The notes below the pieces were generated by a model. It was not told the origin of the DNA. It did no database searches and worked only from the letters and a program-made list of their open reading frames with translations. Made by a program: the position numbers and the translations under genes. 64,000 nt of DNA from Planctomycetota bacterium (GTDB lineage Bacteria > Planctomycetota > Phycisphaerae > Sedimentisphaerales > Anaerohalosphaeraceae), in the NCBI GenBank assembly GCA_029552545.1, contig JAKPDO010000050.1, positions 62,001 through 126,000 on the forward strand. Direction: 5' to 3'. Shown piece after piece: positions 40,799 to 48,191 of this stretch (position 1 is its first letter; the number at the start of each line of letters is the position of its first letter).

Positions 40799-43153
40799 AT
40801 GAAAACACGTCCGTATTCTATTCTTTTCTGTGCACTTGTTTTTTGGGCTGCGTCATCCAGTTGGGGAGATTTTACGGAATTTGTCTGGAGCCGCACAGGC
40901 GATAACGGGAATTGGTCAGCCGCAGCAAACTGGAGCGGTCCGACAGGGCAATATCCGGATGACCCGGATGAAAGAGCCGTTTTTAACAGTCCGGTTGGGA
41001 TGGGGATGCCTATCCAGACAGCGACAATGTCCAACGGCTTGGGACAGCTGGTCTTCAACTACACGGGCTGGACGGTTTACACGGATTATAAACCGCTTCG
41101 CCTGGACCCGTATTCGGTGGAGGGTTCCTATAATGCGATTTTCAGTTATGCGCAGGGCGGAGCGGGCGTCAATCTGATTTATCCGGAGATTGAACTGCTG
41201 CGTTCAGGGCTGAATATTTATACCGCCGGCGGCAGTACACTGGCAATCGGCTGGAGCAGCGGCGGCGGATTTATAGGCTCGTATGCGCCGGTTATCAATT
41301 CTGTGAATCCGATAGATATCGACACAGGCGCCGTGCGTCTGGACGGTCCGAGCAGCGTATCCAGTCCGTTCTATCTGCGGCAGGGGACGCTGCTGGTGCG
41401 CTATGCGGGGACAAGCGGCGATGCACTCGGGACCAGTACGGGCACGCTGAATATCGGCGGCGACCAGTGGGTGACGGATGGGGCGTGGGCCCGGCTTTTG
41501 ACGGATGCCTCCGGGGCGGCTGTCACGAAAAATCTGCATGTGCGCAGCTATCCCAGTGCGAATGTCAACGCGGTGTTAGGAAGCAATCATACGAGCGGCT
41601 CTTCGACCTTTTCCGGCACGATTCAGCTGGATTTGGATGCGACGCTGACGGCAGCCGGTTCGAGCACTGTTTCGTTTACGAATGCCATCAGCGGAACGGG
41701 CGGGATTACCAAAACCGGTTCCGGAACCGTGCGATTGTCCGGGAGCAATACCTATCAGGGGGCCACGAATATCAGCAGCGGCACGCTTCAGCTGGGCGGA
41801 AACAACCGACTGCCGACAAGCACGTCGGTAACGCTGGCGAATGCAGCGGGAGCAACGCTGGATTTGGCCGGATATAACCAGACGATTGCCGCCCTGAACG
41901 GCGGCGGAGCAAGCGGCGGAACAGTCGCTTTGGGCGGCGGACAACTGACCGTCGGCAGCGGCACCTTTGCCGGTGTGATTTCCGGGACCGGGTCATTGGT
42001 CAAGAGCGGAACAGGGACCCTCGTTCTGACCGGGGCCAATACGTACAATGGGCCGACCGCAATCAGTGGAGGTACGGTTGTTCTGAGCGGGGGACACAAC
42101 CGTCTGCCGGTTTCAACAGATGTGACGATGGCCTCCGGAACGTATCTGGATTTGGGGGTGAACAACCAGACATTCTCTTCGCTGGATGGGGGCGGAATGG
42201 TCTTGTCCGGCGGCGGCCGATTGACGCTCGGCGGCGGTTCATTTGAAGGGGTTATTATGGGCAGCGGTTCGCTGGAAAAAGTCGGCTCCGGTACGCTGGT
42301 TCTGTCCGGTGCCAATACATATGGCGGCTCCACTACAATCAGCGGAGGCACTCTGCGTATCGGAAGAAACAACGCTCTGCCGGCTGGAACGACTGTATCT
42401 TTGGCGAATGCAGCAGGAACTGTGCTGGATTTGGCCGGATATAATCAGACGGCCGCTGTTTTAAACGGCGGCGGTTCAGCCGGCGGGACGATCGCTTTGG
42501 GCGGCGGGACCTTGACGGTAAGCACCAGCGGGTCGTTTGCCGGCACGATTACCGGCGGCGGTTCGCTTGTCAAGGGCGGCAGCGGAACACTTAGTCTGTC
42601 AGGGCGGAATGATTATACAGGGCCCACATCCGTAACGGGCGGGAAACTGCTGGTAAACGGTCAGCACATCAACGGCGGAAATTATACGGTCGGAACGGCT
42701 GCGCTGCTGGGAGGTGTCGGACGCATCGAGGCGGATGTGTTTGTAGAGCCGGGCGGGATTCTGGCGCCGGGAGTGATGATGGGCAGTTTGTCTGTCGGCG
42801 GGGATGTTTCTTTGGACGGGCTGCTGCAGATTCAGCTGGAGGGCGGCATTATGCCCGGCGACTGCACCCGGCTGATAGCGGAGGGGATTCTGTCGATTTC
42901 CAATGCGACGCTGGATTTACACTGGGCGGGAATGCTGCATGAGCCGGCGTATGTGTTTGCGGAATACGGGCAGCTGGACGGCAGCGAGTTCGGCCAGATT
43001 ATTAAACTGCCGGCCGGCTATCGGATTGATTACAATTATCAGGGCGGCAATCAGATTGCGCTGGTTTTGATCCCGGAGCCCGCCTCGATGATGCTGCTGG
43101 GACTGGGCGGTTTGCTGCTGCGATTCATCTCAAAAAATCGCAGGAGAGGATAA
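40799..43153 (+). CDS. Secreted PEP-CTERM protein with autotransporter-type beta-strand repeats
   Basis: 784 residues. Signal peptide (TRPYSILFCALVFWAASSSWG), then a beta-rich body containing at least four copies of an autotransporter-associated repeat built on the pattern SGTLxLSGxNTYxGxTxIS (for example GTVRLSGSNTYQGATNISSG, GTLVLTGANTYNGPTAISGG, GTLVLSGANTYGGSTTISGG), a form predicted to be a right-handed beta helix. The C-terminus is a classic PEP-CTERM sorting tag: PEPASMMLLGLGGLLL plus basic KNRRRG, for processing by an exosortase. AGGAGG precedes the ATG. Likely surface or sheath protein; function not known. Confidence 0.88.
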   Translation: MKTRPYSILFCALVFWAASSSWGDFTEFVWSRTGDNGNWSAAANWSGPTGQYPDDPDERAVFNSPVGMGMPIQTATMSNGLGQLVFNYTGWTVYTDYKPLRLDPYSVEGSYNAIFSYAQGGAGVNLIYPEIELLRSGLNIYTAGGSTLAIGWSSGGGFIGSYAPVINSVNPIDIDTGAVRLDGPSSVSSPFYLRQGTLLVRYAGTSGDALGTSTGTLNIGGDQWVTDGAWARLLTDASGAAVTKNLHVRSYPSANVNAVLGSNHTSGSSTFSGTIQLDLDATLTAAGSSTVSFTNAISGTGGITKTGSGTVRLSGSNTYQGATNISSGTLQLGGNNRLPTSTSVTLANAAGATLDLAGYNQTIAALNGGGASGGTVALGGGQLTVGSGTFAGVISGTGSLVKSGTGTLVLTGANTYNGPTAISGGTVVLSGGHNRLPVSTDVTMASGTYLDLGVNNQTFSSLDGGGMVLSGGGRLTLGGGSFEGVIMGSGSLEKVGSGTLVLSGANTYGGSTTISGGTLRIGRNNALPAGTTVSLANAAGTVLDLAGYNQTAAVLNGGGSAGGTIALGGGTLTVSTSGSFAGTITGGGSLVKGGSGTLSLSGRNDYTGPTSVTGGKLLVNGQHINGGNYTVGTAALLGGVGRIEADVFVEPGGILAPGVMMGSLSVGGDVSLDGLLQIQLEGGIMPGDCTRLIAEGILSISNATLDLHWAGMLHEPAYVFAEYGQLDGSEFGQIIKLPAGYRIDYNYQGGNQIALVLIPEPASMMLLGLGGLLLRFISKNRRRG

Positions 43154-43189
43154 AAACGCGTTTTTATCAGGGGAGGGTGAGAGACACGG

Positions 43190-43236
43190 AAACCCGCTTT
43201 TTCCCTTCCAATACGGGAAAAGCGGGTTTCTTTTTG
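43190..43236 (+). terminator. Rho-independent terminator
   Basis: AAACCCGCTTTTTCCC pairs with GGGAAAAGCGGGTTT with about an 8-nt loop, followed by CTTTTT. Ends the PEP-CTERM gene. Confidence 0.9.
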
Positions 43237-43273
43237 ACTTTTTGGTTTTAGCGGGTAAACTGGATAGACCCTC

Positions 43274-43347
43274 GGGCGGTTAGCTCAGTTGGCGAGAGCG
43301 CCTGCCTTACAAGCAGGAGGCCACAGGTTCAAGTCCTGTACCGCCCA
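43274..43347 (+). tRNA. tRNA-Val (anticodon UAC)
   Basis: Acceptor GGGCGGT/ACCGCCC, D-arm with AGCTCAGTTGGCGAGAGC, anticodon stem CCTGC/GCAGG around CTTACAA (anticodon TAC), T-arm with GGTTCAAGTCC, discriminator A, no CCA encoded. Confidence 0.95.
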
Positions 43348-43351
43348 ATCA

Positions 43352-43388
43352 AACGGGATGCCGGCCTATGGCCGACATCCCGTTTTTT
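43352..43388 (+). terminator. Terminator after tRNA-Val
   Basis: Stem ACGGGATG CCGGCC / GGCCGA CATCCCGT (with one mismatch) followed by TTTTTT. Confidence 0.85.
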
Positions 43389-43413
43389 GGTTGTTTTTGG
43401 CGGGGTTTCTGAA

Positions 43414-44868
43414 TTAATACTCGAGATTCTGCGTTAACGACAAATCCTCCAGCCAGTCCGTTGCAAACAGGACAAAGTCTTCCAAATCCACCCGGCAGTC
43501 GCTGTTGGAATCGTGCGGCAGGGGGATATACCCGGCCGGGCTGGCTTTGGCGGCCTGACAGGCGTCCGCGAAGACCTGAATTTCCATGGTGTTTTCGTTT
43601 TCAATCGGGATAGAATTGTCTCGAGCCCACAGTTTCAGGACATAGGTACCGGTCTTATCCAGCGAGGCCCACGTAACGGCGGAAGCAGGGTTTGCAATCA
43701 CACAATTCGAGCCGGCGGGCTTGGAAACCACAGACCAGGCCACCGTGGGGCTGCACTGGCACCCGACAGAGCCGTTCAGGTTCACAGCTGCAGTGCCGCC
43801 GGTCAGCCAGGTAAGAATATTCGGACCGGCGCTGACCTGGAGTGCCGGAACCGTGGTAAACGACCAGATGGGTCCTTCAAATTCGTTCGGGTCTCCGGCT
43901 TTGAATGAGGATACTTTCCATTCATAGGTTGTGCTGTAATCGAGGGAGATTGGCACAGCCGCCTCGGTCGTCGTCGGGTCGCTGTCAATCGCCAAATCCT
44001 GCACCGGATCAACCACCAGCCAGTTGGGGTCTGCGGCCCCGCGAACACGGAACCGAAGGACATAGCGGGACGGCGTGTAGGCGCTGGGGGCCGTCCAGGT
44101 TAAGTGGGTGTTCAGCGGGACGTTTTTGGCGGCTGCCCGCGGGAGGGGACTGCGGGCCTTGACCGGCAGGGCTTCTTCAATCTGCATGCAGTTCAGATAG
44201 CCGAGGTTTCCGTTGATGCCGGCAAACTTGACATACAGGATGTTGAAAGTCTGCGGGTCGAGGTCGCTGATGGTGACGACCTTGTCGCGGTTGTGATTGG
44301 GGCTGTTGGGGGCGTCCGCCACCTTCAGGGACGCGGAGGCAACCACGGATGAATACGTGTTGTCCGTGCAGACGGAATAAACGGTCGTATCATCGTCGCT
44401 GTACTTGTGCGAGCCGAAGAAAGTCAGGTTGTAGGTTTTGGTCGGGTCCAGCCCCTGAATTTCAAATCTGGAGGAGTCATAAAAATCCATAGCGGCCTCT
44501 TTGATGCCGAGGTTGCCCAGTGCGGCGGCATCGATGTCAGCGGCGGCAATCTGGGCCGGTGTAGGCGGATTGGAGGTGACGCCGGCCGGGCCGTTGTAGC
44601 TGTCGGTGCCGCCGGCTCCTCCGATGGCAAAGCCGAAGTGAATGGAGGTGGGATTGCCGTTAATGTCCAGCAGGTTCGGATAATAGGCGCCGCTCCAGAC
44701 ACTGTTCCAGTAGTGTCCGTTGAGGTCCGGGCTGGGGGTGGTGACACCCCGCCAGGAGGAGGCATTGCCGAAGTCAATCAGAATCGTTTGGCCGAACACG
44801 GCCGAGCTCAGAATGCCTGCCAGCAGGACAGCCGCTGCGGGCCCGAATAAAAATTTCTGCATTCTCAT
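43414..44868 (-). CDS. Secreted protein with dockerin-like C-terminus (paralogue of 44918-45676)
   Basis: 484 residues. Signal peptide (MQKFLFGPAAAVLLAGILSSAVFG), then about 225 residues almost identical in plan to the neighbour: TILIDFGNASSWRGV, NGHYWNSVWSGAYYPNL, DSYNGPAGVTSNPPTPAQIAA and FEIQGLDPTKTYNLTFFGSH. Then a fibronectin-type segment (THLTWTAPSAYTPSRYVLRF) and PKD-like part. C-terminus DSNSDCRVDLEDFVLFATDW is a dockerin-type calcium-binding repeat (one clear copy). Start ATG 44868 lies 6 nt after GAGGAG; longer frames upstream were rejected. Last gene of the sigma-FecR unit. Binding or hydrolytic function unknown. Confidence 0.75.
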   Translation of the reverse strand: MRMQKFLFGPAAAVLLAGILSSAVFGQTILIDFGNASSWRGVTTPSPDLNGHYWNSVWSGAYYPNLLDINGNPTSIHFGFAIGGAGGTDSYNGPAGVTSNPPTPAQIAAADIDAAALGNLGIKEAAMDFYDSSRFEIQGLDPTKTYNLTFFGSHKYSDDDTTVYSVCTDNTYSSVVASASLKVADAPNSPNHNRDKVVTISDLDPQTFNILYVKFAGINGNLGYLNCMQIEEALPVKARSPLPRAAAKNVPLNTHLTWTAPSAYTPSRYVLRFRVRGAADPNWLVVDPVQDLAIDSDPTTTEAAVPISLDYSTTYEWKVSSFKAGDPNEFEGPIWSFTTVPALQVSAGPNILTWLTGGTAAVNLNGSVGCQCSPTVAWSVVSKPAGSNCVIANPASAVTWASLDKTGTYVLKLWARDNSIPIENENTMEIQVFADACQAAKASPAGYIPLPHDSNSDCRVDLEDFVLFATDWLEDLSLTQNLEY

Positions 44869-44917
44869 AGTCATCTCCTCTATCAGTTTTCGCATGTTCG
44901 TCCCTGTTTGAGACAAA

Positions 44918-45676
44918 TTATCGAGAGCGTTTGCGGGCCAGGAGGCCTCCGAGAAGCATCAGGGACATCATTGCCGGTTCGGGGACTTCCTCAATCTGGA
45001 GGGCATTCAGGTACCCCTCGACACCGGTTAATCCGGCGAACTTGACATACAAGATATTGTACATCTGCGGCGACAGTCCCGTCAGGACGGCGACTTTGTC
45101 CCGGTTGTGCAGCCATGGATACATAGCATCCTGCACATCGAGCGTGACGGAAGCGACCAGCGTGGTATAGGTATTGTCGGTATAGACGGAATAGACGGTG
45201 GTGGTGTCGGGGCTGAACTTGTGGGAGCCGAAGAAGGTCAGGTTGTATTTTTTAGCCGGGTCCAGTCCCTGAATCTCAAAGGTGGAATTGACATAGTAGT
45301 CCATCGCGGCCTCCTTGACGCCCAGATTGCCCAGAGCGGCGGCATCAATGTCCGTCGCGGCGATTTGGGCCGGCGTAGGCGGATTGGAAGTCACACCGGC
45401 CGGGCCGTTGTAGCTGTCGGTGCCGCCTGCCGAAGAGAATCCGAAGTTAATGCTGGTGACGTTTCCGTTGATGTCCACCAAACCGGGGTAGTACGCACCG
45501 CTCCAGACGCTGTTCCAATAGTGGCCGTTGGCATCCGGGTTCGGCACATCCACGCCGCGCCAGGAAATCGCATTGCCCAAATCAATCAGAATGGTTGCCC
45601 CGAATGCCGGACCTGCGGCGAACAGGCCGAGTACCGCCAGGATTGCCCACGTTTTTGCCGAATTCTTTGTTTTCAT
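44918..45676 (-). CDS. Secreted PEP-CTERM protein (paralogue of the downstream gene)
   Basis: 252 residues: signal peptide (AKTWAILAVLGLFAAGPAFG), a domain shared with the protein at 43414-44868 (ATILIDLGNAISWRGV ... YNILYVKFAGLTG), and a C-terminal PEP-CTERM tag (EEVPEPAMMSLMLLGG plus ARKRSR). AGCGGAGGAAG precedes the ATG. Lies directly upstream of the dockerin paralogue, so the two look like a tandem duplication whose tail has changed. The domain has no recognised function; the mature part has no Cys. Confidence 0.78.
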   Translation of the reverse strand: MKTKNSAKTWAILAVLGLFAAGPAFGATILIDLGNAISWRGVDVPNPDANGHYWNSVWSGAYYPGLVDINGNVTSINFGFSSAGGTDSYNGPAGVTSNPPTPAQIAATDIDAAALGNLGVKEAAMDYYVNSTFEIQGLDPAKKYNLTFFGSHKFSPDTTTVYSVYTDNTYTTLVASVTLDVQDAMYPWLHNRDKVAVLTGLSPQMYNILYVKFAGLTGVEGYLNALQIEEVPEPAMMSLMLLGGLLARKRSR

Positions 45677-45718
45677 CGTCTTCCTCCGCTACAATGAGCC
45701 GTATGACCCACTCATTTT

Positions 45719-45739
45719 CGAATCCAACCATTGGATTCG
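45719..45739. promoter_or_regulatory. Perfect 21-nt inverted repeat
   Basis: CGAATCCAA-cca-TTGGATTCG in the 115-nt gap between the FecR gene (end 45792) and the PEP-CTERM gene. No T-run follows, so it is more likely an operator or RNA element than a terminator. Confidence 0.4.
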
Positions 45740-45791
45740 ACGGCTTCCGGAGCCGGTCGGCTCTTTGGTCCGTGCTCCGGGTGCCGGTCTG

Positions 45792-47501
45792 TTATTTTTC
45801 CGCCGGTTCGAGCGTTAGTTCCGGCCGTCCGAAGAGTGCCCAGTCATAGGAGATGCCGTCATCGGATTCCGTTACGGCCAGCGTCAGGAACCGGAAGGAT
45901 TCGGGAATAGGAATATTCAAATCTTCTGCATCCTCTCGGCTGGACAGCCGGCGATGATAGACTGTCTGACCGTCCAGGAGGACCCAGAAGTCAGCTTCCG
46001 AATGGTCCGCGTCAAACTGTTCGGGAGAATCTGTTTGGGCCGTCCTGCTTTCCAGCGCTTCCGTTGCGGTCTGGGAGATGCCAACCGCGGCCCGAAAGGC
46101 GGCAATGGACAGTCCCGGCAGGGCTTTTCGGATTTCCGCCAGGTCGAAGGTGATGCCCTGATTCGAATGGATGGTAAGGGCCGGATATTCGGGCGTTCCG
46201 TAAATCCGGCCGCCCAGCTTCAGGGGCGTTCGGTCATACGGAGTCCCCTGATGAAAGGCGCCGTTGAAGATATAGCCCCAGAGCCGTTCGGCTGCGCTGG
46301 GGAAAGAGGCCGTGATGGTTTCTTCGGAAGCAATCGGTGTTTTTCGGCCTGCGGCGGCGGGGATAAAGACGCCGTCGATGAAAGGATGGTCGAGAACTTT
46401 GCGAAAGCCGGCGGGACCTTCGAACGGATAACAGCTGGAAAGACGGGTTTGTTTTTTTCCGGTGGCGGCATCGAAACCGACGTTGGGAAGTCCTCCTTCA
46501 AAACCGTTTCCGCCGCCGACAATGTCGGCCAGACTGAGGGACATTTTTCCCCGCCAGATCATATTGCTGGCGGAATGGATGGAGCGGACGAACGCCTCCT
46601 TTTGGACGGGGATGTTCTGAATCTGGTCTGTTTGGGGAATGTAGCGAACGGCTTTTTGTTCAGAGACCATTTGACGACTCAGGAATCGGCCGCGGGAGCC
46701 GGTATATAACTCCACCATTCCCCGAATGACGTGCAGCTCCGCGGCTCCGTCTTTCTGGGTCAGGATGCCGAATTCAGTTCCGTAATCAAGGAATTGCGAC
46801 CGCGGCGTTTCGACCCGAAAGCCCTTGCCAGCCGGGGAAACGGCGGCGTACAGCCGTCCGTATTCGAGAAAGACGCCGGCCGGCTGAATGGTAAAGCAGG
46901 CAGGACCTTCGATCAGGAGGTTTACGCCGGTATCGTAGCGGATTTTGACCAGTCCCTGCTGGAGGGTGAGCGGACCTTCATCGGTCCACAGGCGGCTTCC
47001 GTTTTCCCGGGCGGGGCCGGGCTGTGTCCATTGCGTCCCAAGCTGATCGACCAGGGTGGCTACATCCATCACCGGGGGCTTGGGGAGGAGTTTCAGCAGG
47101 ACAATTACCAGGACAATGGCGGCGGCATTGGCCGCCAGCCAAATGAAAGACAGCTTGCTGGGTTTGGTTTTTTTCTGTTTGGATTCGGGGGCGGGCATTG
47201 GTTCCTGCGGAATTTCTTGTCTGGGGACTTCGACGGCCGGAGCGGTTTTTTCCTCTTCGGCCAACAGAGACAGCAGCATATCCTGACTGCCGGCGGAATC
47301 ACCGAGCGCCGGGGGAATTTCCACACTGCCGAGGGAGGACAGCTCTGTGCACAACTCCATCAGTTCGACATAAGCGCGGACACAGGACGGCTGCGTCTTC
47401 ATCATTTCATCCAGCTGAAGCATTTGTTCAGTCTGGATGTCGCCCTGCAGAGCCATCAGGACGAATTCAGCAAATTCGAATGGGTTATAACGGTCAGCCA
47501 T
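45792..47501 (-). CDS. FecR-domain membrane protein (putative anti-sigma factor)
   Basis: 569 residues. The N-terminal ~115 residues are cytoplasmic and would contact the sigma factor (EFAEFVLMALQGDIQTEQML), followed by a single membrane segment at about 118-140 (FIWLAANAAAIVLVIVLL), then a FecR domain (FLEYGRLYAAVSPAGKGFRV, FLDYGTEFGILTQ, ELHVIRGMVELY) and a C-terminal domain of unknown type. The 5' end overlaps the sigma gene by 8 nt, a typical sigma/anti-sigma pairing. In planctomycetes such proteins sit next to sigma factors of the Rhodopirellula/Verrucomicrobium family (recalled). The target genes are likely the two PEP-CTERM/dockerin genes downstream. Confidence 0.85.
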   Translation of the reverse strand: MADRYNPFEFAEFVLMALQGDIQTEQMLQLDEMMKTQPSCVRAYVELMELCTELSSLGSVEIPPALGDSAGSQDMLLSLLAEEEKTAPAVEVPRQEIPQEPMPAPESKQKKTKPSKLSFIWLAANAAAIVLVIVLLKLLPKPPVMDVATLVDQLGTQWTQPGPARENGSRLWTDEGPLTLQQGLVKIRYDTGVNLLIEGPACFTIQPAGVFLEYGRLYAAVSPAGKGFRVETPRSQFLDYGTEFGILTQKDGAAELHVIRGMVELYTGSRGRFLSRQMVSEQKAVRYIPQTDQIQNIPVQKEAFVRSIHSASNMIWRGKMSLSLADIVGGGNGFEGGLPNVGFDAATGKKQTRLSSCYPFEGPAGFRKVLDHPFIDGVFIPAAAGRKTPIASEETITASFPSAAERLWGYIFNGAFHQGTPYDRTPLKLGGRIYGTPEYPALTIHSNQGITFDLAEIRKALPGLSIAAFRAAVGISQTATEALESRTAQTDSPEQFDADHSEADFWVLLDGQTVYHRRLSSREDAEDLNIPIPESFRFLTLAVTESDDGISYDWALFGRPELTLEPAEK

Positions 47502-48021
47502 TGGTTTCCCACAGCAAAAGGGTCTGGTTGATGCATCGGCGAAGCGCCGTATGGATTCGTGCCATGACCTTGTAGATGCCGAGTTTGGACAGATTCAGCT
47601 GCTCGGCGATTTTTCCGTAATTGAGGTTGCCTTCATAGTGCATCGACAGAAGCCGCCGGTCGGATTCTTTTAATTTTTTCAGGCACCCTTCGAGGGCTTT
47701 GGTTCGTTTGTCGGAGGAGGATTCCTGCCGCTGAAGCTCCTCGGCAATCCGGCTGTACACTTCTTCGCTGAGAAACAGGCGGTTTTTGTTTTGTTTTTTT
47801 CGATAGCTGAGGATTCGATAGCGGGCGATTTCGATGCCCCAGGAGGCGAAGTTGGTTCCTTTTTCGAATCGGTCAAAAAGCCGCCACATGTCGGCGGCGG
47901 TCTGCTGCATGATGTCTTCGGCATCGGAGCGGCGGTGAACCATACTGAGGATATACAGGAAGATTTTCTTCTGCTCTCTGGAGTACAATTCAATAAACAA
48001 TGTGTTTTTCTGACCACTCAT
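47494..48021 (-). CDS. ECF-like RNA polymerase sigma factor (Rhodopirellula/Verrucomicrobium type)
   Basis: 175 residues. Region 2: FIELYSREQKKIFLYILSMV, DAEDIMQQTAADMW and RFEKGTNFASWGIEIARYRI; region 4: LKESDRRLLSMHYEGNLNYGKIAEQL and helix-turn-helix NLSKLGIYKVMARIHTALRR. Region 4 is a variant form with an unusual YEGNLNYGKIAEQL. Partner FecR gene follows with 8-nt overlap. An inverted repeat lies directly upstream (48027-48042), a candidate operator or promoter part. Likely controls the secreted proteins downstream. Confidence 0.88.
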   Translation of the reverse strand: MSGQKNTLFIELYSREQKKIFLYILSMVHRRSDAEDIMQQTAADMWRLFDRFEKGTNFASWGIEIARYRILSYRKKQNKNRLFLSEEVYSRIAEELQRQESSSDKRTKALEGCLKKLKESDRRLLSMHYEGNLNYGKIAEQLNLSKLGIYKVMARIHTALRRCINQTLLLWETNG

Positions 48022-48026
48022 AACTT

Positions 48027-48042
48027 TTCGGATTTAACCGAA
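48027..48042. promoter_or_regulatory. Inverted repeat before the sigma gene
   Basis: TTCGG-ATTTAA-CCGAA, only 6 nt upstream of the sigma start codon. A similar repeat, ATCCG-AATTAAC-CGGAT, is at 48167-48183 in the same gap (related core TTAACCG). Confidence 0.4.
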
Positions 48043-48166
48043 TCGGCGAAAAAGCCGTTTTGAGAGTTTCTGTGTCGCTCCATAGTACATAGAGACAGGT
48101 CTTGCCGGAATTAGAGCGAAAAAATAGGAAAAACTTTCCTGATTTTGCTTATTAAAGTTAATGTGT

Positions 48167-48183
48167 ATCCGAATTAACCGGAT
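48167..48183. promoter_or_regulatory. Second inverted repeat in the same gap
   Basis: ATCCG-AATTAAC-CGGAT, about 145 nt upstream of the sigma gene and 9 nt from the stop of the GH99-like gene. Related to 48027-48042 (shared core TTAACCG), so possibly a second site of one regulator. No T-run, so a terminator is unlikely. Confidence 0.35.
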
Positions 48184-48191
48184 AATCTAAG

